Part shown: positions 1 through 6,936 of the stretch, piece after piece
Layout of the letters: each line of letters begins with the position of its first letter
Numbering within the stretch: position 1 is the first letter of the stretch
Assembly: GCA_964596375.1 (NCBI GenBank)
Contig: CAZQTO010000019.1
Coordinates: forward strand, 1 to 23,417
DNA: 23,417 bases
Source: UBA1543 sp964596375
GTDB taxonomy: Bacteria > Pseudomonadota > Zetaproteobacteria > Mariprofundales > Mariprofundaceae
Reading direction: 5' to 3'
Made by a program: the position numbers and the translations under genes
Notes under the pieces: model-generated
The model's input: only the letters and a program-made list of their open reading frames with translations
The model's database searches: none
What the model was told of the DNA's origin: nothing

Positions 1-478
1 GCCTTTGCATGATCTGCGACAGGGCAAGACTCTCCGGCCGCCATTGCACTGCCAGTCTGTGGTGTACCAGATTAACCTCGGCACGGACGATGCCCGGCAT
101 AGCGCCAAGGGCCTTTTCGATCAGCCAGACACAGGCGGCACAATGAATGCCTTCCACCATCAGATGTGCCTGCCTGGAGCCGTCGGCAAGATCGTGCACA
201 AACTCCTGCTGTACCTCCGGCAGATCGTACTGGTCGATATCGCTGGGTGCATCGGGTGGCGGGGCCATGGTGGCTTCGCGCTGCTGCATACGCTGGTAAA
301 AACTGTCCAGCCCGGCTTCATGGATCACCCGACAGACATTCAGGCAGCCGCTGCAACAGAACAGACGCTGCTCTCCGCCGACATCACCCTTGCAGGCTGT
401 TGCGCCGCCGGCCGGCAGACCGCAGTGGAAACAAGATGTGCTGCGGTTCGAACTTATGATGGGGTCACTTGCCGACAA
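1..478 (-). CDS. ccoI: Copper-translocating P-type ATPase CcoI/FixI, N-terminal part (cut by window edge)
   Basis: This is the beginning of the copper-exporting P1B ATPase that supplies copper for cbb3 oxidase assembly in the inner membrane. About 159 codons are visible and the frame runs open off the left edge. Near the N-terminus is a CFHCGLP motif, then a CCSGC cluster typical of CcoI/FixI N-terminal domains, then a heavy-metal-associated domain with GIHCAACVWLIEKA, whose CAAC is the copper-binding pair. The membrane and catalytic parts lie outside the window. The start is unclear: a TTG at 478 overlaps the ccoH stop, and an in-frame ATG at 517 would overlap ccoH by about 50 nt. Neither has a clear ribosome binding site. 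Its place directly after ccoG and ccoH matches the usual ccoGHIS assembly cluster. The family assignment is firm, the start is not. Confidence 0.85.
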   Translation of the reverse strand, partial: MSASDPIISSNRSTSCFHCGLPAGGATACKGDVGGEQRLFCCSGCLNVCRVIHEAGLDSFYQRMQQREATMAPPPDAPSDIDQYDLPEVQQEFVHDLADGSRQAHLMVEGIHCAACVWLIEKALGAMPGIVRAEVNLVHHRLAVQWRPESLALSQIMQR

Positions 479-965
479 AAATGCGTTGAGCGGAGTCGAA
501 TCGCTGCCCGTCGGCATCAATGCGTGCCATCAGATCCCAGTTTCCTGGCAGGGGAAAGCTGATAGGTGCGGCGAAGGTGCCGATATCCACGGCTTTCAAT
601 TCGATGCTGAAATCGTAGCTGGCATCGTTGGGGCGATAGGCTGATACATGCACGATGCCCGAGCGCACGGGGTTGCCCTGATGGTCCATGACATACAGGC
701 GGCAGGTTGCGGGCGAATTGGCTTGTATGGCATCGGGCAGCAGCAATTGCAGTCGCCATGCTGTGGCCGATGCTTTCTGGCGGGCATCCTTATCGTGGAA
801 GTAGTTCTTGCCCTGCTCGTAGTAATCCTTCACTACCAGATTCGGTGGTGTGATAAATGCATAGGCAATAAACACGATGTTGACGGCAACCACGACAGCC
901 ACCGTGCCGAGGATGGCGCGTAACCATGGGTTCTTGAGGTCCTGTTTGACTTGTTCGCTCAACAT
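465..965 (-). CDS. ccoH: cbb3 oxidase assembly protein CcoH/FixH
   Basis: FixH-family protein of 166 residues, needed for assembly or stability of cbb3 oxidase in the inner membrane. The N-terminus is a short cytoplasmic stretch (about 20 residues, including NPWLRA) followed by one membrane helix (about residues 18-40, ending FIAYAFITPP). The rest is a periplasmic beta-rich domain with the family's VKDYYEQGKNY segment and a C-terminal region resembling other FixH proteins. It starts at an ATG preceded by AGGAG at good distance, 33 nt after the ccoG stop. Its end overlaps the likely start of ccoI. It is part of the ccoGHI group of maturation genes. Confidence 0.9.
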   Translation of the reverse strand: MLSEQVKQDLKNPWLRAILGTVAVVVAVNIVFIAYAFITPPNLVVKDYYEQGKNYFHDKDARQKASATAWRLQLLLPDAIQANSPATCRLYVMDHQGNPVRSGIVHVSAYRPNDASYDFSIELKAVDIGTFAAPISFPLPGNWDLMARIDADGQRFDSAQRIFVGK

Positions 966-998
966 AAATGCTCCTGCCGTAAATCCTGGTAACTGACT

Positions 999-2411
999 CT
1001 ATCTGCCAATCGGGCTCATAAAGACCGATTTATACTTTATTTTAACCGCAGGTGCTCCCACGTTCTCCAATATAAATTGAATCCTGGTTTTCTTTTCCTT
1101 CAGGGCATCCGGCTTTGCCGACAGGAAGACGCTGAAGGGAAGGAGCCTGCCCGCCTGCAATACCACGTCCTGACTTCCGCCGACGATTTCCACGCCATGC
1201 GCATCATCGATGCTTAGTTTCATATGCATATCGGTCAGTGTCTTATTAATCGCCTTGATGGTGTATTTGTTGTGGATGTCGCCATTGCTCATCTGGATAA
1301 ACAAGGGTTGCCTTTCATGCACAACGGAAAGCTCCACCGGTGGAATGTGTGAGAGGCCGTAAATAATGCCGGCGACGGCCAGCAGGAAAATACTGCTATA
1401 GGCGATCACGCGAGGGCGTTTGATGAGTGGCGGCAGGCTTATCCCCATCATTTCCTTTTCCGAGGCGTAGCGGATCAGACCGCGCGGACGGTCGACCTTG
1501 TCCATGATGCTGTCGCAGGCATCGATGCACATACCGCAACTGATGCAGCCCTCCTGCATACCTTCGCGGATATCCACCCCGGTCGGACATACACCGACGC
1601 AGAGATGGCAGTCAATGCAGTCACCACGGTTTTCGCTGCCCTTGCCGCGCACCTTGCCGCGCGGCTCACCACGTTTCGTGTCATAGGTCGGCAGTTCGGT
1701 GTCCTTGTCCAGCATCACACTCTGGATGCGGGCATAGGGGCACAGCCAGAAACAAACCTGCTCGCGCATAAAGCCGGCAAACACATAGGTTCCGAAGACA
1801 AAGGCTGCCAGCACGACCCAGGCCACGAGCGGGGCATCGAAGGTGAAGTAACGATACCACAGGTCGAAGGCGTCGGTGAAATAGGCCGCGAAGGTGATGC
1901 CGGTGAAGATGGCGATCAGCATCCACAGGGTATGCTTGAACAGCTTCAGGCGAATCTTGCGGGCGTTCCACGGGGCGGCATCGAGTTTGCGCCGCTGGAT
2001 CGGATTACCCTCGATCTTGTCCTCCAGCCAGGTGAACCAGTCCGTCCACACCGTCTGGAAGCAGAAATAGCCGCACCACACACGTCCGGCAACCGCGGTG
2101 ACGCCGAACAGCGTCATGGCCAGCAGAATAAGCACCAGAGACAGCACCCAGATATCCTGTGGCCAGACGGTGAGGGAAAACATGTGAAACTGGCGGTGCG
2201 GAATATCAAACAGAATCGCCTGCTGCCCATCCCAGCGGAAATACGGGCCGATAAAATAAAGCAGCCACAGGATGGAGGCATACCATTTGTAGTTGCGGAA
2301 TCGACCGGGTATGCGTTTGGCGTGAATGGTTTCTCCGCCCGTGTTGACATGCCAATGGGCGGCATCGGTGTAGATGTCTTCTATGCTGATTTGCTTACGT
2401 TCATCCGACAT
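999..2411 (-). CDS. ccoG: cbb3 oxidase accessory iron-sulfur protein CcoG/FixG/RdxA
   Basis: Membrane-bound ferredoxin-like protein of 470 residues. CcoG is known to take part in copper handling (Cu(II) reduction) for cbb3 oxidase assembly. Several membrane helices lie in the first 220 residues, with the conserved WCGYFCFQ (C113, C117) and a CFWLCPYARIQ motif (C220, C224). Two 4Fe-4S sites follow: C265-C268-C271-C275 and C289-C292-C295-C299. One more helix at about 335-355 precedes a C-terminal periplasmic Ig-like domain (IG-FixG). The ATG start has AAGGAG five bases upstream. It lies downstream of the ccoNOQP genes and a 37-residue peptide, behind a terminator-like hairpin, and is followed closely by ccoH. 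Confidence 0.95.
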   Translation of the reverse strand: MSDERKQISIEDIYTDAAHWHVNTGGETIHAKRIPGRFRNYKWYASILWLLYFIGPYFRWDGQQAILFDIPHRQFHMFSLTVWPQDIWVLSLVLILLAMTLFGVTAVAGRVWCGYFCFQTVWTDWFTWLEDKIEGNPIQRRKLDAAPWNARKIRLKLFKHTLWMLIAIFTGITFAAYFTDAFDLWYRYFTFDAPLVAWVVLAAFVFGTYVFAGFMREQVCFWLCPYARIQSVMLDKDTELPTYDTKRGEPRGKVRGKGSENRGDCIDCHLCVGVCPTGVDIREGMQEGCISCGMCIDACDSIMDKVDRPRGLIRYASEKEMMGISLPPLIKRPRVIAYSSIFLLAVAGIIYGLSHIPPVELSVVHERQPLFIQMSNGDIHNKYTIKAINKTLTDMHMKLSIDDAHGVEIVGGSQDVVLQAGRLLPFSVFLSAKPDALKEKKTRIQFILENVGAPAVKIKYKSVFMSPIGR

Positions 2412-2432
2412 ACCTGCTCCTTGGTTTGTGAA

Positions 2433-2461
2433 AATAGAAAAAGGGAGGCATAGACCTCCCT
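2433..2461 (-). terminator. Intrinsic terminator or attenuator between small ORF and ccoG
   Basis: On the minus strand the bases AGGGAGG and CCTCCCT pair as a 7-bp stem around a 6-nt loop (TCTATG), followed directly by TTTTT. This is the form of a Rho-independent terminator. It lies in the 75-nt gap after the 37-residue peptide and before ccoG, so it could end ccoNOQP transcripts or let only part of the transcription continue into ccoGHI. The stem is short, so partial readthrough is plausible. Confidence 0.6.
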
Positions 2462-2486
2462 CTCCCTTAAATTTTCAGTCCTTGTT

Positions 2487-2600
2487 CTATTCAGAATCGT
2501 CTTTGCCGCCGATGATCCTGAAAAACTTGTAGGCAAAATAGCCGATGATAAGAAGGCATCCGGCGATGGAAATAATTACGCTGATAACGACTGCATCCAT
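2487..2600 (-). CDS. Single-helix membrane peptide of 37 residues in the cco operon
   Basis: A short reading frame of 37 codons between ccoP and ccoG. The peptide begins MDAVVISVIISIAG, has one hydrophobic helix over about residues 4-24, and then a positively charged stretch (YKFFR) and an acidic tail (KDDSE). This fits an inner-membrane peptide with the C-terminus in the cytoplasm. The ATG is preceded by GGAGACGG, which overlaps the ccoP stop codon; the gap to ccoP is 9 nt, a strong sign of coupled translation. Small single-helix subunits are known in cbb3 oxidases (CcoQ, CcoM of Pseudomonas stutzeri) and CcoS is a small assembly factor. I cannot match this peptide to any of them by sequence. 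CcoQ is already present upstream, so this is a second small membrane peptide. Confidence 0.75.
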   Translation of the reverse strand: MDAVVISVIISIAGCLLIIGYFAYKFFRIIGGKDDSE

Positions 2601-2609
2601 ATCCGTCTC

Positions 2610-3473
2610 CTATTTCCCGCCGCCGAATTCATGCACCTTGACGGCCAGCATCTTGATCGCTTCCGGACTGAGTTTGCCACCGAAAGCCGGCATGATAGCC
2701 ACACGGGTGTTCGGCACATCTTCCTGATCCACGCCATAACGGATGGTGCGCATGATATCCTCACGCGAACTGCCGAACCGCCAGATGCCGTCGGTCAGGT
2801 TGGCCGCACCCGAACCGTTGTCGTTGATTGCGCCGCCTGTGCCGTTGTCGCCATGGCAGCCTGTGCAGCCGATATCATCGAACTGTGCCATCTGGGCAGG
2901 CGTTGCCTTGCCTTCGGAGAGGGCAAGCACGGTATCGGTCAACTGATTGACCTCAACCTCGCTTAGCATGTCAGCGTGTGCCGGCATATTACCCTGACGC
3001 CCGTCGGTTATGCTCTCGATGATGGTGTCGATGTCACCGCCGAACAGCCAGGCATCGTCGGCCAGACTGGGGAACAAACCCGGAGCGCCTTCACCACCGG
3101 CACCATGGCAGCCGGCACAGTTGTCGCCGAAGATGGCCTTGGCAGAGGACTCGGAGAAGTTACGCATGCCTGCATCAGCGAGTAATTCCTGACCGCTCAT
3201 GCTGGCAACCTTCTCAAGCAGAGGAGCCTTGAGCACGGCATTTTCGGCAACCGCTTCCTTGAATTCCTTGATCTGCGTCCAGCCCAGAATACCTTTGGTG
3301 GAATCGTTGACCAGCGGAATGGCCGGATAAAGGATGAAATAGACCACACACCAGATCCAGCTGGCATGGAATGCAATGATCCACCAGCGCGGCGGCGGGT
3401 TGGTCAACTCACGGATTCCATCCCACTCGTGGCCCGTATCCGGGGTGTGTTGCGGCTTATCTTGTTTGGCCAT
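2610..3473 (-). CDS. ccoP: cbb3 oxidase diheme subunit CcoP/FixP
   Basis: Membrane-anchored diheme cytochrome c of the cbb3 oxidase, which passes electrons to CcoO. The protein has 287 residues from the ATG at 3473. The N-terminus carries the CcoP signature HEWDGIRELTNPPPRWW, then a membrane helix at about residues 30-52. Two c-type heme sites follow: C119-A-G-C122-H123 with a probable Met ligand at M163 (GNMPAH), and C203-T-G-C206-H207 with M261 (IMPAFGG). The start was chosen because GGGAGG lies at good distance; an upstream ATG at 3509 has no ribosome binding site. The start overlaps the ccoQ end by 17 nt. Confidence 0.95.
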   Translation of the reverse strand: MAKQDKPQHTPDTGHEWDGIRELTNPPPRWWIIAFHASWIWCVVYFILYPAIPLVNDSTKGILGWTQIKEFKEAVAENAVLKAPLLEKVASMSGQELLADAGMRNFSESSAKAIFGDNCAGCHGAGGEGAPGLFPSLADDAWLFGGDIDTIIESITDGRQGNMPAHADMLSEVEVNQLTDTVLALSEGKATPAQMAQFDDIGCTGCHGDNGTGGAINDNGSGAANLTDGIWRFGSSREDIMRTIRYGVDQEDVPNTRVAIMPAFGGKLSPEAIKMLAVKVHEFGGGK

Positions 3474-3678
3474 GTCCAGCCTCCCTGTCCCTATCCTTAT
3501 GATCGTCATTTACAAAATCACGGTATTGTTCAAATTTGTCGCGGTTGGCCGGCTTGAACACCCAGACGTACAGGCCGATCATCAATGCGCTGAGCACCAG
3601 CACAATAATCAGCCCCGTCCAGTCGGCCCGCGTCATGGCTTCCCAGTCGGTATTGAAGAATTCGCTCAGACTATTCAC
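3457..3678 (-). CDS. ccoQ: cbb3 oxidase subunit CcoQ/FixQ
   Basis: Small single-helix subunit of 73 residues that helps stabilise the cbb3 complex. A membrane helix spans about residues 22-43 (TGLIIVLVLSALMIGLYVWV), followed by a charged cytoplasmic tail of the FixQ type (FKPANRDKFEQYRDF). The GTG at 3678 was chosen as start: it overlaps the ccoO stop (GTGAATAG) and has AAAGGA upstream. A TTG at 3699 would add seven residues and is less likely. Overlaps at both ends show tight coupling with ccoO and ccoP. The tail after residue 50 is unusually rich in Asp, Lys and Arg. Confidence 0.88.
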   Translation of the reverse strand: MNSLSEFFNTDWEAMTRADWTGLIIVLVLSALMIGLYVWVFKPANRDKFEQYRDFVNDDHKDRDREAGHGQTR

Positions 3679-4312
3679 GGTAGTCCTTTCCTTCTTCAAA
3701 CTTCACCATCGTGCCAAGTACCTGCAGGTAGGCAACGAGGGCATCCATTTCGGTCTTGTCCTGCACGCCGGCAGCGGCACCTGCGAAGTCCGTATCGCTG
3801 TATGGAACACCGACCATGGCCAGTGCGCGCATCTTCTTCTCGGTCAAGACGCCATCGAGTTTGTAGCCCTCGAGGAAGGCGTAATCAGGCATGACCGATT
3901 CCGGTACCAGCGAGCGGGGAGCGCGCAGATGCTGCACCTGCCATTCATTGGAGTATTTTCCGCCCACGCGGGCCAGATCGGGCCCGGTACGCTTGGAGCC
4001 CCACTGGAACGGATGATCGAACTTCGATTCCGCAGCCAGCGAATAATGACCATAGCGTTCCATTTCATCGCGGAACGGACGGATCATCTGCGAATGGCAC
4101 AGATAGCAGCCTTCGCGGATGTAGACATCGCGCCCTTCAAGTTCCAATGCCGAGTAGGGGCGAATGCTGTCTTCATCCTTGGTCAGCTTTTCGATGGTGC
4201 TATCAATGTAGAACAGGGGAACGATTTCCACGATGCCGCCGATTGAGACAACAATGGCAATCATGACGATAAAGCCCCAGATGTTTTTTTCGAGTTTTTC
4301 CTGGAATGTCAT
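3671..4312 (-). CDS. ccoO: cbb3 oxidase monoheme subunit CcoO/FixO
   Basis: Membrane-anchored monoheme cytochrome c of cbb3 oxidase, 213 residues from the ATG at 4312. An N-terminal helix lies at about residues 11-35. The heme site is C69-Y-L-C72-H73 within REGCYLCHSQMIRPF, a family signature, and the axial Met is probably M141 in ESVMPDY. The start is supported by AAGGAGG, which overlaps the ccoN stop codon 10 nt upstream; an alternative upstream start would lie within ccoN. It is translated together with ccoN and hands electrons from CcoP to the CcoN heme b. Confidence 0.95.
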   Translation of the reverse strand: MTFQEKLEKNIWGFIVMIAIVVSIGGIVEIVPLFYIDSTIEKLTKDEDSIRPYSALELEGRDVYIREGCYLCHSQMIRPFRDEMERYGHYSLAAESKFDHPFQWGSKRTGPDLARVGGKYSNEWQVQHLRAPRSLVPESVMPDYAFLEGYKLDGVLTEKKMRALAMVGVPYSDTDFAGAAAGVQDKTEMDALVAYLQVLGTMVKFEEGKDYRE

Positions 4313-4322
4313 GGTCGCCTCC

Positions 4323-5741
4323 TTATGCCCGAGCTGCCGCAGCACTCGGCTGTCCGGCGGTTCGAATGGTCATGATCACGTTGTATAGCATGATGAATGC
4401 TCCAACCAGAACAAGCAGGCCGCCCACGGAGCGCAATACATAGTATGGATGCATGGCCACCACGCTTTCGGCGAAGGTGTAGGCGAGGTTGCCGTAGTCA
4501 TCGGTGGCGCGCCACATCAGGCCCTGCATGATGCCGGACACCCACATCGCACAGATGTAGATCACCGTGCCGATGGTGTGAATCCAGAAATGCGTATTGA
4601 CCAGTCCGACAGAGTAAATTTCAGTTTTCCAAAGTCGGGTCAGTAGGTGATAGATAGCACCGACGGAAACCATCACCACCCAGCCCAGGGCTCCGGAGTG
4701 CACATGGCCGATGGTCCAGTCTGTGTAATGGGAAAGTGCATTCACTGTCTTCAGCGACATGACCGGGCCTTCGAAAGTGGACATGGCGTAGAAGGCCAGC
4801 GATACAACCAGGAAGCGTAGCACGTAGTCGTCGCGTAATTTATGCCATGCACCGGAGAGGGTCATCAGACCGTTCACCGCACCACCCCAGGAAGGGATAA
4901 TCATGGCAATGGATACAGCTGCACCCAGCGATCCGGCCCAGTCGGGCAGGGCGGTGTATTGCAGATGATGCGCTCCCAGCCAGACATAACCGAACATCAG
5001 CGCCCAGAAATGCAGCACGGAGAGACGATAAGAGAAGATCGGCAGGTTCGCCTGTTTGGGGATGAAATAATACATGATGCCGAGGAAGCCTGCGGTCAGG
5101 AAGAAGCCCACGGCATTATGCCCCCACCACCATTGAATCATCGCATCGTGCACGCCTGAGAAGAGTGAGTATGACTTGGTCATCGTCACCGGAATGGCCA
5201 GCGAATTCACCACATGCAGGTAGGTGATCATAATCATCATGCCGAGGAAGAACCAGTTGGCCACATAGATATGCGAGACCTTACGATTGGCGATGGTCAT
5301 GATGAAATTGAACATATAGGACAGCCAGACGACAGCAATGGCGATGTCGATGGGCCATTCCAGTTCGGCATACTCCTTGCCGGAGGTCCAGCCCATGGGG
5401 AAGGAAACAACGGCCGAAACAATAATAAGATTCCAGCCAATGAAGGTGAACCAGGCCATTTTGTTGCTCCACAGGGGGACAGCGCAGGTTCGCTGTACGA
5501 CATAAAAAGCCGTGGCCATCAGGGTGCAGCCGCCGAATGCGAAGATCACCGCATTGGTATGCAGAGGACGCAGGCGTCCGAAGCTGAGATACTCACTCAC
5601 ATTGAGTGCCGGGAACGATAATTGCCATGCAATGAGATCGCCCACCAGCGCGCCGACGACGAAATAAACCACTGCACAGACTGCAAAGGCTTTTACGATC
5701 GCCATATTGTAGTTGGGATTTTCAGGAGCATTTCCGACCAC
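4323..5741 (-). CDS. ccoN: cbb3-type cytochrome c oxidase catalytic subunit CcoN/FixN
   Basis: Catalytic heme-copper subunit that reduces oxygen at the b3-CuB centre with high affinity. It has 472 residues and about 12 membrane helices. Visible ligands are H61 (RPLHTNAV, low-spin heme), H208 (WWWGHNAVGF, CuB), H258 and H259 (GAHHLQY, CuB), and H346 and H348 (GHVHSG, the hemes). Y252 in GYVWLG is at the place of the Tyr cross-linked to the CuB His in cbb3 oxidases. The start is GTG, preceded by an excellent AGGAGG. It is the first gene of the cco operon. I did not find a full FNR/ANR site (TTGAT-N4-ATCAA) or a strong promoter in the 140 nt upstream. Confidence 0.97.
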   Translation of the reverse strand: MVGNAPENPNYNMAIVKAFAVCAVVYFVVGALVGDLIAWQLSFPALNVSEYLSFGRLRPLHTNAVIFAFGGCTLMATAFYVVQRTCAVPLWSNKMAWFTFIGWNLIIVSAVVSFPMGWTSGKEYAELEWPIDIAIAVVWLSYMFNFIMTIANRKVSHIYVANWFFLGMMIMITYLHVVNSLAIPVTMTKSYSLFSGVHDAMIQWWWGHNAVGFFLTAGFLGIMYYFIPKQANLPIFSYRLSVLHFWALMFGYVWLGAHHLQYTALPDWAGSLGAAVSIAMIIPSWGGAVNGLMTLSGAWHKLRDDYVLRFLVVSLAFYAMSTFEGPVMSLKTVNALSHYTDWTIGHVHSGALGWVVMVSVGAIYHLLTRLWKTEIYSVGLVNTHFWIHTIGTVIYICAMWVSGIMQGLMWRATDDYGNLAYTFAESVVAMHPYYVLRSVGGLLVLVGAFIMLYNVIMTIRTAGQPSAAAARA

Positions 5742-5885
5742 GATTTCCTCCTCCTTGGTAAAAGATATATTGCAAGACTATGAATAAAGCGGGCCTAGTC
5801 CACAGTTTCTTTGTGCTTAAATCCGAGTAAAATGATGGGGTATTCCGAAGGGGAATGATCGACTATTGCTGCAGTAACAGCTCAG

Positions 5886-5924
5886 CGGGAAAAAGAAAGG
5901 AGTCATGATTTCTCATGACTCCTT
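5886..5924 (-). terminator. Strong Rho-independent terminator after ppk2
   Basis: On the minus strand a perfect 12-bp stem (AAGGAGTCATGA with TCATGACTCCTT) closes a GAAA tetraloop and is followed by TCTTTTTCCC. The T-run is only on the minus-strand side, so it ends transcripts coming from ppk2 and the energy-reserve cluster. It also marks the boundary before the cco operon. The rest of 5742-6023 holds a small SD-preceded micro-ORF (5913-5945), a short hairpin at 5987-6000 and no clear gene. Confidence 0.85.
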
Positions 5925-6023
5925 GATCTTCTTAATGGTGACCATGGTCGGAATCCTCCCTTAGGATCGCTACAGCTTAGCAGTGCGTTGCCTCAGCAAC
6001 AATTGCCGGGTAGGTAGGCAGGG

Positions 6024-6908
6024 TCAGTTTCCCGAATCTTCCTGCAACAGGCACTGACGGATTGCCAAGAGTTCCTGCCGACGCTTTTCGTCGGTTTTCG
6101 GGTAGCGCATGTTGAGCGACTTGAAGGTATCCAGAATGATTCGCGAAATAATCAGGCGTGCGTTCTCCTTATCGTCGGCGGGAATCACGTACCACGGTGC
6201 ACGCCTTGTAGTCGTCCCGCTCAGGCATTTCTCATAGGCATGCATGTACTGGTGCCAGAATTTCCTCTCCTCAATGTCGGCAAGACTGAATTTCCAGTTT
6301 TTTTCCGGATCGTCGATACGGGCCAGAAAACGCTGTTTCTGCTCTTCCCTGGAGAGATGAAGGTAGAATTTGACGATCCGTGTGCCGTTACAGTGCAGAT
6401 GGTTCTCCATTTCCACAATGGAACGATACCGCTCGCTCCAGATAGTTTTTTCCCTGACCAGCCCATCCGGCAACAGCTGAGTGCGGAGAATCTCCGGATG
6501 CACCCGAACGATCAACACCTCCTCATAGTAGGATCGGTTAAAAATGCCGATGCGCCCGCGCTCAGGCAGGCACCGGGTTGTGCGCCAGAGAAAATCGTGT
6601 TCCAGTTCCGTCGGGCTCGGATGCTTGAAATTGAACACTTCGCAACCCTGAGGGTTGACCCCGGACATGACATGCCGGATGGCGCCATCCTTGCCCGCCG
6701 CGTCCAGGGCCTGAAAAATTAGCAATACCGCATGGCGGTTGGAGGCATAGTGCAGCTTTTGCAGCCTGCTTAGTTCACCCACCTGTTCTTCAAGCAACTC
6801 TTGATAATGCTCATTTGATTTGTAGAAGGGTTTCACAAGCGTTGGCCATTCCCCGAGCTTGACCTTTTTGCCTTCCCGCACCTGGAAATCCTTTGATTTG
6901 ATTTTCAT
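6024..6908 (-). CDS. Polyphosphate kinase 2 family protein (polyphosphate:nucleotide phosphotransferase)
   Basis: PPK2-family cytoplasmic enzyme of 294 residues that moves phosphate between polyphosphate and nucleotides (AMP or ADP). Walker A is in ALDAAGKDGAIRHV (about residues 67-80, K73), the Walker B region is in RGRIGIFNRSYYEEVL (about 117-132), and a lid-type segment with several Arg follows (SREEQKQRFLARIDDPEKNWKF region). The length is typical of single-domain PPK2. Sequence alone does not settle whether AMP, ADP or both are used. The ATG at 6908 was chosen because GGAGG lies 7 nt upstream; an ATG at 6914 is too close to it. The gap to the upstream ATPase gene is 28 nt, and a strong terminator follows. 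Confidence 0.9.
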   Translation of the reverse strand: MKIKSKDFQVREGKKVKLGEWPTLVKPFYKSNEHYQELLEEQVGELSRLQKLHYASNRHAVLLIFQALDAAGKDGAIRHVMSGVNPQGCEVFNFKHPSPTELEHDFLWRTTRCLPERGRIGIFNRSYYEEVLIVRVHPEILRTQLLPDGLVREKTIWSERYRSIVEMENHLHCNGTRIVKFYLHLSREEQKQRFLARIDDPEKNWKFSLADIEERKFWHQYMHAYEKCLSGTTTRRAPWYVIPADDKENARLIISRIILDTFKSLNMRYPKTDEKRRQELLAIRQCLLQEDSGN

Positions 6909-6936
6909 CTTCATGCCTCCGTTGTCACAAGCTGCG

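Noticed and set aside
1605..2453. Plus-strand open frame (282 codons) opposite ccoG
   Set aside because: Shadow of ccoG; the ccoG cysteine motifs show the true frame.
5742..5880. FNR/ANR box for the cco operon
   Set aside because: No TTGAT-N4-ATCAA or close match is present; only isolated half-site-like bases are seen.
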